DNA of 9,942 nt. It comes from Ectopseudomonas composti (GTDB lineage Bacteria; Pseudomonadota; Gammaproteobacteria; Pseudomonadales; Pseudomonadaceae). Shown here one piece after another: positions 1-5,989 of the stretch (the stretch's first letter is position 1; every line of letters begins with the position of its first letter). The notes under the pieces were generated by a model, which did no database searches, was not told the DNA's origin, and was given only the letters and a program-made list of their open reading frames with translations. The stretch lies in the NCBI GenBank assembly GCA_946886245.1, contig CAMPIF010000119.1, forward strand, positions 1 to 9,942, in the 5' to 3' direction. The position numbers and the translations under genes are program-made.

Positions 1-129
1 CCTTTTATTTTTATGGCGAGCACGAGGAGCGCGACGGTAAACACGCTCCGTTGGTTTCCACGGCAGGATCGCTGCTGTGAATTTGCCTAAATCATGACCG
101 GAGGGTTCCGCTTTTTTCTTTCTATTTTC

Positions 130-149
130 GAGTAGCGAAGGCGATACTC
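130..149. promoter_or_regulatory. Imperfect palindrome upstream of the Lrp-type regulator gene
   Basis: GAGTA (130-134) is matched by TACTC (145-149), with a further CG/CG match inside, giving about 7 of 10 symmetric positions over 20 bp. It lies 41 bp upstream of the ATG at 191. Lrp/AsnC regulators commonly bind imperfect palindromes at their own promoters, so an autoregulatory site is possible. That is inference: palindromes this weak occur by chance. The rest of 1-190 holds no gene I can support, and I could not assign a convincing promoter. Whether a divergent gene lies to the left cannot be seen. Confidence 0.22.
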
Positions 150-190
150 CGCATGATCCTTCCAACAATCACAATAAATTGGAAACAATC

Positions 191-658
191 ATGCAGGACA
201 AGCTCAGCCCCATCGACCGCCGGATTCTCCGCCTGCTGCAGCACGATGCCGACCTCTCTGCCGCAGAGGTCGCCGAGAAAGTCGAGCTGTCGCAGTCGCC
301 CTGCTGGCGACGCATTCATCGCATGCAGGAAGAAGGGCTGATCGAACGCAAGGTCGCCCTGCTCAATCACAAGCGCCTGGGCTTCGGCATCACGGTGTTC
401 GTCGACATCAAGCTGTCGGCCCACGGTCGCGGCAATCTGGATGAGTTCGAGCAGGCCGTGGTCGGCTACCCGCAGGTGCTGGAGTGCTACAGCATGGCCG
501 GCGGCTCGGACTACCTGCTCAAGGTCGTGGCCAAGGACATCGCCGATTACGAGCGCTTCCTGCGCGACCACCTGCTGCAACGCCCGCACGTGCACGAAGC
601 GCACTCGCACATCGCCATGAGCGAGGTCAAACGCACCACCGAGCTGCCGCTGGATTGA
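191..658 (+). CDS. Lrp/AsnC-family transcriptional regulator
   Basis: A 155-residue cytoplasmic DNA-binding protein, the usual size for Lrp/AsnC regulators, which sense amino acids or related metabolites and control transport or catabolic genes. Residues 1-60 carry the helix-turn-helix: the family opening LSPIDRRILRLLQ (5-17), then the recognition region SQSPCWRRIHRMQEEGLI (34-51). Residues 66-145 form the RAM ligand-binding and oligomerisation domain, with its characteristic GGSDYLLKV stretch (104-112). I chose ATG 191 because GGAA (181-184) sits 6 bp upstream; an in-frame TTG at 179 would place that Shine-Dalgarno inside the gene. The gene converges on a DMT transporter. Lrp-type regulators often sit beside exporters, but here that link is only inference. 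The effector is unknown, and no specific family member (lrp, bkdR, mdeR and so on) can be named from sequence alone. Confidence 0.93.
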   Translation: MQDKLSPIDRRILRLLQHDADLSAAEVAEKVELSQSPCWRRIHRMQEEGLIERKVALLNHKRLGFGITVFVDIKLSAHGRGNLDEFEQAVVGYPQVLECYSMAGGSDYLLKVVAKDIADYERFLRDHLLQRPHVHEAHSHIAMSEVKRTTELPLD

Positions 659-676
659 ACCCCGTAAGCCTAAATG

Positions 677-717
677 CGTTACCTATGTCTCCCGACACCC
701 GTTACCTATGTCCCCCG
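677..717. repeat. Pair of 18-bp direct repeats, probable insertion-sequence end relic
   Basis: CGTTACCTATGTCTCCCG (677-694) recurs as CGTTACCTATGTCCCCCG (700-717), a single mismatch with a period of 23 bp. The block begins 18 bp after the regulator's stop codon and is followed by GGCTGAACA, ending at about 726. Short tandem repeats just inside a TGTT...AACA-type terminus are a known feature of some insertion-sequence families, notably IS21-like ones, and this motif resembles such termini as I remember them. No transposase is nearby, so at most this is a solo end left by deletion. Family assignment is unverified. Confidence 0.5.
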
Positions 718-725
718 GCTGAACA

Positions 726-782
726 CCGTGCGCACCGAAATACCGGTGCGGCCCTCATTGGTGCGCATGGCGCACCCTACGA
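726..782. repeat. GGTGCGC palindromic element, copy A (left half truncated)
   Basis: GGTGCGC (760-766), loop ATG, GCGCACC (770-776) form a perfect 7-bp stem with a 3-nt loop, flanked by CCTACGA. Apart from one loop base this matches the right half of the complete copy at 6920-6984. The left half survives only as CCGTGCGCACC (726-736), equal to 6927-6937 of the complete copy, and lacks its first seven bases. The 23 bp between the halves do not match the other copy's spacer. It lies between convergent genes, where it could act as a two-way 3' hairpin; there is no T tract for either strand. It resembles REP/REPIN-type extragenic elements common in pseudomonads. Confidence 0.72.
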
Positions 783-822
783 AGGCCTTCCGTGCCAAAC
801 ATTACGCCTTATCTGATCGGCA

Positions 823-1779
823 TCAGGCCATGCGCCTGCCCTTGCGCGCCCGCATTGCGGCCATCAGCGATGGGCCGAGCGCGGTGAGCGCCGAGCCCAG
901 CACCACCACCACGGCGCCTGCGTAGGCGATCCAGTTGACCTGCTCGGGCAGCACGTGGTCCGGCCACCAGGTCGAGGCCAGGGCCACGGAGACGAAGGTC
1001 ACCAGCGGCGTCAGCGCCAGGGTCGCGCTGACCCGCGAAGCCTCCCAATGCGCCAGTGCCTCGGCAAAGGCGCCATAGGCGACCAGGGTGTTCAGGCAAC
1101 AGGCCAGCAGCAACCAGCCCTGCAGCGGGCTCAACGCCAGTGCCTGCATTGGCTGCGCCCAGGGCGTCAGCAGCAGCGCGCACGCCAGGTAGATGACCAT
1201 CATCACCTGCACCGAATTCCACTTGGTCAGCAGCTGTTTCTGTGCCAGGCCGTAGAAGGTCCAGACGAAGGCAGCCGCCAGCACGGTGAGCACGCCGGTG
1301 GTATAGGCGGTCAGCGAGGTCAACAGCTCACCCAGGCGCTGATTGAAGAACAGGCCGAAGCCCAGCAGCATGACCATCAGGCCAACCGCCTGGCCCAGGC
1401 TGAAGCGCTCGCGAAAGACGAACAGGCTGCTGATCAGCAGCAGTATCGGCGCCACCTGGATCACCAGTTGCGTGGTCCCGGGGCTGAGCAGGTTGAGCCC
1501 GACCAGATACAGCACGTAGTTGGCCGTCAGCCCGCCGATGGCCAGTGCCAGCAGCCAACCACCCTTGCGTCCCAGCGGCCGAAAACGCGGTAACCGGCGA
1601 CTCGCAGCGAGATAGGCAAGTAGCAGAGAACCAGCCACGGCCAGGCGATACCAGGTGACCGTCACCGGGTCCATCACCTGCAGAACTTCTTTCAACTTGA
1701 TGGGCAGGATGCCCCAGAGCACGGAAGTGATCAGGGCGAGCAGCAGGCCGTACATCCAACGGCCGGAAGAAATGTGCAT
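823..1779 (-). CDS. DMT-superfamily transporter (two EamA domains)
   Basis: A 318-residue inner-membrane protein with about ten hydrophobic helices, the standard drug/metabolite transporter layout of two five-helix EamA repeats (about residues 10-146 and 160-302). The first helix carries the WG motif near its end (VLWGILP, 20-26), and helix four has the typical TTQLVIQVAPILLLISSLFV stretch (102-121), followed by FRER (122-125). The second repeat shows TPLVTFVSVAL (257-267). The C-terminus is short and basic (MRARKGRR), expected to be cytoplasmic. Family members export amino acids, nucleosides or other small metabolites; no substrate can be assigned and it does not closely match RarD or RhtA as I remember them. 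The start is supported by AGAGG (1785-1789 on the plus strand, read in complement) 5 bp before the ATG. It is a single gene, divergent from the small gene at 2059. Confidence 0.9.
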   Translation of the reverse strand: MHISSGRWMYGLLLALITSVLWGILPIKLKEVLQVMDPVTVTWYRLAVAGSLLLAYLAASRRLPRFRPLGRKGGWLLALAIGGLTANYVLYLVGLNLLSPGTTQLVIQVAPILLLISSLFVFRERFSLGQAVGLMVMLLGFGLFFNQRLGELLTSLTAYTTGVLTVLAAAFVWTFYGLAQKQLLTKWNSVQVMMVIYLACALLLTPWAQPMQALALSPLQGWLLLACCLNTLVAYGAFAEALAHWEASRVSATLALTPLVTFVSVALASTWWPDHVLPEQVNWIAYAGAVVVVLGSALTALGPSLMAAMRARKGRRMA

Positions 1780-2058
1780 GGCAACCTCTGGCAGGCGGCC
1801 AACAGAGCATGTCGACCGCAGCAGAGCATTCTAGGAGAGGCATACACACCTACACAGCAACAGTTCAGCCCGGTTGCCGAGCGAAACTGTACTGCTCAGC
1901 ATCCGCAGGACGCCAGCCGACCGGCGCCAATAATCCATAAAAATCGCTAAAATCCGCTAACAGGAGGCCAAAATCTACCATCTGTCGTTTTGCCAAGCAC
2001 GCCGTATTGGCCACAGTAGACTCAGGATTATCCAGAACCTGCAGATGGAGTTCTCGCC
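1780..2058. other. Divergent intergenic spacer between the transporter and the small DUF gene
   Basis: These 279 bp separate two divergent genes and must hold both promoters. The centre (about 1930-1990) is distinctly AT-richer than the rest of the window and carries AAAATC three times (1940-1945, 1949-1954, 1970-1975); the first two are extended to AAATCGCTAA and AAATCCGCTAA. For the transporter, TAGAAT (complement of 1828-1833) is a fair -10 box, but no good -35 lies 16-18 bp away. I could not assign a convincing promoter to the small gene. An open frame on the minus strand at 1865-2113 overlaps the small gene's start and does not look like a protein. Confidence 0.4.
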
Positions 2059-2319
2059 ATGTTCGGCCAACGCGATATCGACCCCCAACCGGGCACGCAT
2101 TACCGCAGCTCACGCCTGAGCGCCGTCAACGGCCAATACTTCTTCGCCACTCGCGAAGGCACGCTGGAAGGCCCCTTCATCTCCCGCCATGACGCCGAGC
2201 AGAGCATCACGCGCTATATCGAGCGCATGTCGATGGCCGACAAGCTGCTACGCCACAGCAGCGAGCACATCGACCATCTGCAGCGCCGCGAAGCGATCAA
2301 GCACAATCAGGAGCTCTGA
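2059..2319 (+). CDS. Small conserved Pseudomonas protein, probably DUF6316 family
   Basis: An 86-residue soluble protein with no signal peptide or membrane segment. The core, THYRSSRLSAVNGQYFFATR (13-32) followed by EGTLEGPFISRHDAEQSITRYIERM (33-57), resembles a family I remember as DUF6316 in Pseudomonas: an RSxR start, an NGxYYF-like strand, TREG, then GPF and a helix. The assignment is from memory. The pattern of two or three short strands around the TREG/GPF turns and then a long helix is inferred from sequence. The tail (58-86) is charged and probably helical, rich in His, Arg and Glu. TGGAG (2046-2050) 8 bp before the ATG supports the start, and codon use matches the neighbours. It stands alone, divergent from the transporter; its stop is only 11 bp from the stop of the convergent hydrolase gene. 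Function unknown. Confidence 0.8.
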   Translation: MFGQRDIDPQPGTHYRSSRLSAVNGQYFFATREGTLEGPFISRHDAEQSITRYIERMSMADKLLRHSSEHIDHLQRREAIKHNQEL

Positions 2320-2330
2320 GCGCTCGCCCC

Positions 2331-3320
2331 TTACAGATGCGCCAGGCCCAAATCCCCCCGATGCGCTGCGAGATGCGGCAACACCGCGGCCAGCAAAGGC
2401 TCCTTGAAGGCATCCTGAAAGCGATGCGCCAGGCCCGGAATCAACTTGAGCTCCGCGCCCTTGATATGCGCCGCCACGTGCACGCCATGCATCACCGGCA
2501 GTAACGGATCGGCCGTACCGTGCACCACCAGCGTCGGCACTGTCAGACGATTGAGTAGCTCGACCCGACTCGACTCGGCAAGAATCGCCAGCAACTGACG
2601 CTGTACGCCTTCGGGATTGAAGGCGCGGTCATAAGCCTGCTCGGCCTGATGCAGGAGCAAGGCACGGTCATCGTGTACCGCAGGGCTGCCGAGCGCCGCG
2701 AGCAAGTCGGCCTGCTGCTGCAACGCCGCTTCGCGACTCCCCGCCTCACGCCTCGCCAGCAGCGACACCAGCGCATCGCTGGGTGCAGGCAATCCCTGAG
2801 CACTCGAACTGGTCATCACCAGCGTCAGGCTGAGAACGCGCTGCGGCGCCAGATCGGCCAGGTGCTGGGCGATCATGCCGCCCATGCTCGCGCCCAGCAC
2901 ATGGAAGTTGTCGACGCCCAGGCGATCCATCAAGCCCAGGGCATCGCCCGCCATGTCGCGCAGGTGATAAGGCGCGCCGAGCGACAGACCCAGGCGATAG
3001 CGCAGCACCTCGTAAGGCAGGTTGATGCTCGGCGCCAGCCGCCGCCAGGTGCTCAGCCCCACGTCACGATTGTCGAAGCGCACGACGCGAAAACCCTGCT
3101 GACACAGGCGCTCGACCACCTCGTCAGGCCAGTGGATCAACTGTCCGCCCAGCCCCATCACCAGCAGCAGAGCCGGATCGCGCTCGCTGCCGATGCTTTG
3201 ATAAGCCAGGCGCACTTCACCGACATCCGCATAACGGGTCGGCTCGGACAGGTCGCAACGATTGGCCGCAAAAGACGGCAGGCCACAAAGCAACGCGGCC
3301 AGGAAAATTAATGCACGCAT
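2331..3320 (-). CDS. Secreted alpha/beta-fold hydrolase (esterase-like)
   Basis: A 329-residue hydrolase with an N-terminal signal peptide: MRALIFLAALLCGLPSFAAN, with a likely signal peptidase I cut after SFA (residue 18), so the mature enzyme should be periplasmic or secreted. The oxyanion-hole region is VMGLGGQ (54-60), then the FDNRDVGLS motif (82-90) seen in RdmC-like esterases and related hydrolases. The nucleophile elbow GASMGG (143-148) gives Ser145; the likely partners are Asp271 in HGTADPLLP and His299 in GLAHRF. An esterase or lactonase activity is reasonable, but the substrate is unknown. I chose ATG 3320 over the upstream in-frame ATGs at 3347 and 3389 because it starts a clean signal peptide; the ribosome site is weak (GGTG, 5 bp away). 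It follows metE on the same strand after a 197-bp gap with a hairpin, so it probably has its own promoter, which I could not locate. Confidence 0.9.
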   Translation of the reverse strand: MRALIFLAALLCGLPSFAANRCDLSEPTRYADVGEVRLAYQSIGSERDPALLLVMGLGGQLIHWPDEVVERLCQQGFRVVRFDNRDVGLSTWRRLAPSINLPYEVLRYRLGLSLGAPYHLRDMAGDALGLMDRLGVDNFHVLGASMGGMIAQHLADLAPQRVLSLTLVMTSSSAQGLPAPSDALVSLLARREAGSREAALQQQADLLAALGSPAVHDDRALLLHQAEQAYDRAFNPEGVQRQLLAILAESSRVELLNRLTVPTLVVHGTADPLLPVMHGVHVAAHIKGAELKLIPGLAHRFQDAFKEPLLAAVLPHLAAHRGDLGLAHL

Positions 3321-3469
3321 GGAAACACCAGAAACGCAGAACCCCATTGAAACGCGAGTCTGATGAAAGTCGTTCGATGGCGCTGCCACACATGCATGAC
3401 AGTTTGATGAAGGAGGACGAACGGTTGCTCTGCAGGTGACCAGAAGCCCAGCCCAGAGCGTCGCGAACG

Positions 3470-3495
3470 CCCCTCCTGGTTAACCGCGGGAGGGG
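3470..3495 (-). terminator. Hairpin downstream of metE
   Basis: CCCCTCC (3470-3476) pairs with GGAGGGG (3489-3495), a perfect GC-rich 7-bp stem. Its 12-nt loop contains the palindrome GGTTAACC (3478-3485). It begins 22 bp past the metE stop, in the gap before the hydrolase gene. No T run follows on either strand, so it is not a classical rho-independent terminator. It more likely protects the metE mRNA 3' end or pauses polymerase. Nothing else was recognised in the spacer at 3321-3517. Confidence 0.4.
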
Positions 3496-3517
3496 GTTCA
3501 ACCGCGACTGGCGGGAA

Positions 3518-5821
3518 TCAGGCCAGCTCGGCGCGCAACTGCCTGGCTGCGGCCACCATGTTCACCAGCGCGGCCTCGGTTTCCGGCCAGGCGCGGGTTT
3601 TCAGGCCGCAATCGGGGTTGACCCACAGGCGTTCGAGCGGGATACGCCGCGCCGCCTTGCGCAACAGCCCCGCCATCTCGGCGCTGTCGGGAACACGTGG
3701 CGAGTGGATGTCGTAGACGCCCGGGCCGATCTCGTTGGGGTAGGCGAACGTCTCGAAGGCCTCCAGCAACTCCATGTCCGAACGCGAGGTTTCGATGGTG
3801 ATCACGTCGGCATCCATCGCCGCGATGGACTCGATCACATCGTTGAACTCGCTGTAGCACATGTGGGTGTGGATCTGCGTTTCGTCACGCACGCCGCTGG
3901 CGGTCAGGCGGAAGGCCTCGGTGGCCCAGTCCAGGTAGTGCTGCCAGGCGGCCTGGCGCAGCGGCAGCCCTTCGCGGAACGCGGCTTCGTCGATCTGGAT
4001 GATCTTGATGCCGGCCGCTTCCAGGTCCGCCACCTCGTCACGAATCGCCAGCGCCAGTTGCCTGGCCTGCACTTCACGGGAAACATCCTCGCGCGGGAAC
4101 GACCACATCAGCATGGTCACCGGGCCGGTCAGCATGCCCTTCATCACCTTGTCGGTCAGGCCCTGCGCGTAGGTGATCCACTCCACGGTCATGGCCTTGG
4201 GCCGACTGAGGTCACCGACGATCACCGCCGGTTTGACGCAGCGTGAGCCGTAGCTCTGCACCCAGCCGAAGCGGGTGAAGGCGTAGCCGTCGAGTTGCTC
4301 GGCGAAGTACTCGACCATGTCGTTGCGCTCGGCCTCGCCATGCACCAGCACGTCCAGGCCCAGGCGTTCCTGCACCTGCACCGCATGGCGAATTTCGCTG
4401 TGCATGGCCTCGGTGTATTCGGCCGCACTGAGCTTGCCCTGCCTGAACGATTGCCGCGCCAGGCGAATCGCCGAGGTCTGCGGGAATGAGCCGATCGTGG
4501 TGGTCGGCAGCAACGGCAATTGCAGGCACTCACGCTGCTGCTCGATGCGCTCGGCGAATGGCGACTGGCGCTGGGCATGACGCGGACGGGTCGCTGCCAG
4601 GCGCGCCTGCACCTCGGGTTTGTGGATACGTTTTGAAGCTGCACGAGCCGCCTGCACTGCGCGGCTCGCTTGCAAGGCGGCTTGCACAGAGGCATCTTCC
4701 GGCGCCTCCAGGGCCTTACCGAGCAACGCGACCTCCTGGCATTTCTGCACGGCGAAGGCCAGCCAGCCTTTCAGCTCGGCATCGAGTTTGTCTTCGCGCG
4801 TCAGATCCACCGGGCTGTGCAGCAGCGAGCAGGATGGCGCCACCCACAGCCGCTCGCCCAGGCGTTCGTGAGCGTGACGCAGCAGCTCGAGCACCTTCTG
4901 CAGATCGCAACGCCAGACGTTGCGCCCATTGACCACGCCCAGCGACAGCACTTTATAGGCGGGCAGGCGGTCGAGGATGGTCGGATACTGCTCCGGCGCA
5001 CGCACCAGGTCGATATGCAGGCCGTCCACCGGCAGGTTGGCGGCCAGGCCCAAGTTATCTTCCAGGCCGCCGAAATAGGTAGCGATCAGCTTCTTGCAGG
5101 GTTCGCGCTGGATCAGGTTGTAGGCGCGCTCGAAGGCGTTCTTCCACGCCTGCGGAAGATCGAGCACCAGAATCGGCTCGTCGATCTGCACCCACTCCAC
5201 GCCCTGCGCGGCCAGGCGCTGGAAGATCTCGCCATAGACCGGCAGCAGGCTTTCAAGCAACTCAAGCGTGTCAAAGTCGCCCCCCTTGGCCTTGCCCAGC
5301 CACAGATAAGTCAGCGGACCGATCAGCACGGGCTTGACGCTGTGCCCGAGGGCATGCGCTTCATCCACTTCCTCGAACAACTGCTCCCAGCTCAGGGCGA
5401 ACTGCTGGTCCGCACTGAATTCCGGCACCAGGTAGTGGTAGTTGGTATCGAACCACTTGGTCATTTCCTGGGCGTGGGCACCCCCACAGCAAGTGCCACT
5501 GTTCTTGTTTGCAACGGCCCCACGGGCCATGGCGAACAGGGTATCCAGCGTCGGCTTGCCATCGGCCGGGCGAAAACGCTCGGGAATCACACCGAAGGCC
5601 AGGGAATGACCGAGCACCTGGTCGTACCAGGCGAAGTCGCCTACCGCCAGCAGGTCGATGCCCGCATCCTTCTGCAGTTGCCAGTGTTCGGCGCGCAGGC
5701 GCTGGCCAACGGTGCGCAGGCCGGCTTCGTCCAACTCACCTTTCCAGTGGGCTTCGAGGGCTTTTTTCAGTTCGCGGTCGCGGCCAATACGCGGGAAACC
5801 GAGGGAATGGGACAGGGCCAT
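3518..5821 (-). CDS. metE: Cobalamin-independent methionine synthase (5-methyltetrahydropteroyltriglutamate--homocysteine methyltransferase)
   Basis: Transfers the methyl group of 5-methyltetrahydrofolate polyglutamate to homocysteine, the last step of methionine synthesis, in the cytoplasm without vitamin B12 (EC 2.1.1.14). At 767 residues it has the normal two-barrel length. The N-terminal domain starts [17 protein letters not shown] (7-23); the catalytic C-terminal domain starts at [11 protein letters not shown] (439-449). All four zinc ligands are present: His653 and Cys655 in HTHMCYSEF, Glu677 in TIETSRS, and Cys738 in NPDCGLKTR, each 12 residues later than in the E. coli enzyme. The substrate-binding [13 protein letters not shown] (494-506) is intact. 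A CC pair (111-112) lies in a loop about six residues longer than in E. coli. I chose ATG 5821 because the family N-terminus begins there and GGAG lies 8 bp upstream; the open frame to 5890 is leader. It is divergent from metR, its expected activator. Confidence 0.98.
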   Translation of the reverse strand: MALSHSLGFPRIGRDRELKKALEAHWKGELDEAGLRTVGQRLRAEHWQLQKDAGIDLLAVGDFAWYDQVLGHSLAFGVIPERFRPADGKPTLDTLFAMARGAVANKNSGTCCGGAHAQEMTKWFDTNYHYLVPEFSADQQFALSWEQLFEEVDEAHALGHSVKPVLIGPLTYLWLGKAKGGDFDTLELLESLLPVYGEIFQRLAAQGVEWVQIDEPILVLDLPQAWKNAFERAYNLIQREPCKKLIATYFGGLEDNLGLAANLPVDGLHIDLVRAPEQYPTILDRLPAYKVLSLGVVNGRNVWRCDLQKVLELLRHAHERLGERLWVAPSCSLLHSPVDLTREDKLDAELKGWLAFAVQKCQEVALLGKALEAPEDASVQAALQASRAVQAARAASKRIHKPEVQARLAATRPRHAQRQSPFAERIEQQRECLQLPLLPTTTIGSFPQTSAIRLARQSFRQGKLSAAEYTEAMHSEIRHAVQVQERLGLDVLVHGEAERNDMVEYFAEQLDGYAFTRFGWVQSYGSRCVKPAVIVGDLSRPKAMTVEWITYAQGLTDKVMKGMLTGPVTMLMWSFPREDVSREVQARQLALAIRDEVADLEAAGIKIIQIDEAAFREGLPLRQAAWQHYLDWATEAFRLTASGVRDETQIHTHMCYSEFNDVIESIAAMDADVITIETSRSDMELLEAFETFAYPNEIGPGVYDIHSPRVPDSAEMAGLLRKAARRIPLERLWVNPDCGLKTRAWPETEAALVNMVAAARQLRAELA

Positions 5822-5876
5822 GTCGTGACGCTCCAGAATCAATCGAGATGGCGCCATTCTCGGCACCGACAACGAA

Positions 5877-5889
5877 TGAGACAAACTCA
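5877..5889. promoter_or_regulatory. Imperfect MetR-like site in the metE leader
   Basis: TGAG (5877-5880), five bases, then CTCA (5885-5889 region; full span 5877-5889) has the same 13-bp architecture as the MetR consensus TGAA-N5-TTCA, with one symmetric change in each arm. Its centre is 55 bp from the perfect site, about five helical turns. It would fall just downstream of the proposed metE transcription start. Tandem strong and weak MetR sites are known for metE in enteric bacteria; here the weaker site is inference from symmetry and spacing. Confidence 0.4.
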
Positions 5890-5904
5890 AGATTTTCGCC
5901 TTGA

Positions 5905-5933
5905 TCTATAGATTTACTCATGTAGTCTGCATG
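5905..5933 (-). promoter_or_regulatory. Candidate metE promoter
   Basis: Read on the minus strand, TATAGA (complement of 5905-5910) is a fair -10 box. The -35 position 17 bp upstream reads CATGCA and is a poor match. A weak -35 next to a perfect MetR site centred about 30 bp upstream of the -10 fits an activator-dependent promoter. The start would fall near 5898, giving a leader of about 75 nt, too short to hold a cobalamin riboswitch. On the plus strand the same bases offer a weak metR promoter (TTGATC 5901-5906, TAGTCT 5923-5928, 16-bp spacer). Confidence 0.45.
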
Positions 5934-5944
5934 AACCATTTTCA
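5932..5944. promoter_or_regulatory. MetR binding site (perfect consensus)
   Basis: TGAA (5932-5935), CCATT, TTCA (5941-5944) matches the published MetR consensus TGAA-N5-TTCA in all eight specified positions. Flanking A and T extend the symmetry to 15 bp (5931-5945). It lies between divergent metE and metR, the position used by MetR in enteric bacteria. It would sit near -40 of the proposed metE start, suited to activation, and over the likely metR start, suited to autorepression. Homocysteine is the known co-effector of MetR. Confidence 0.75.
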
Positions 5945-5965
5945 TCCAGTTCTGGCATTGGATGA
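5942..5965. repeat. Inverted repeat overlapping the MetR site
   Basis: TCATCCA (5942-5948) and TGGATGA (5959-5965) form a perfect 7-bp inverted repeat with a 10-nt spacer. It shares the TTCA half-site of the MetR palindrome and ends 24 bp before the metR start codon. It could be an extended regulatory site or a small hairpin in the metR leader. The function is not established. Confidence 0.4.
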
Positions 5966-5989
5966 GTGAAACCTTCGCAGAGACCCGCC

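Noticed and set aside
13..90. A 25-codon frame that might be a leader peptide ahead of the Lrp-type gene
   Set aside because: There is no Shine-Dalgarno sequence, no run of a regulatory amino acid and no alternative hairpins of the attenuator type.
99..117. Terminator-like CGGA/TCCG hairpin followed by six T
   Set aside because: The stem is only 4 bp and no gene is seen upstream within the window. It could be the end of an off-window gene but cannot be supported here.
1865..2113. An 82-residue minus-strand frame in the divergent spacer
   Set aside because: It overlaps the well-supported start of the small gene at 2059, lacks a ribosome site and shows no family features.
3217..3501. A 94-residue minus-strand frame between metE and the hydrolase gene
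   Set aside because: It overlaps the hydrolase signal-peptide region in another frame, spans the hairpin and has no protein-like pattern.
5822..5890. A 23-residue N-terminal extension of MetE
   Set aside because: The family N-terminus starts at 5821 with its own Shine-Dalgarno sequence, and the extension covers the regulatory leader and the weaker MetR-like site.
4670..5911. A 413-residue plus-strand open frame opposite metE
   Set aside because: It is the antisense shadow of a fully conserved metE. It has no recognisable domain and no convincing ribosome site.
5822..5989. A cobalamin riboswitch upstream of metE
   Set aside because: Such riboswitches occur upstream of some metE genes, but the leader after the likely -10 box is about 75 nt, and no B12-box-like sequence was seen.
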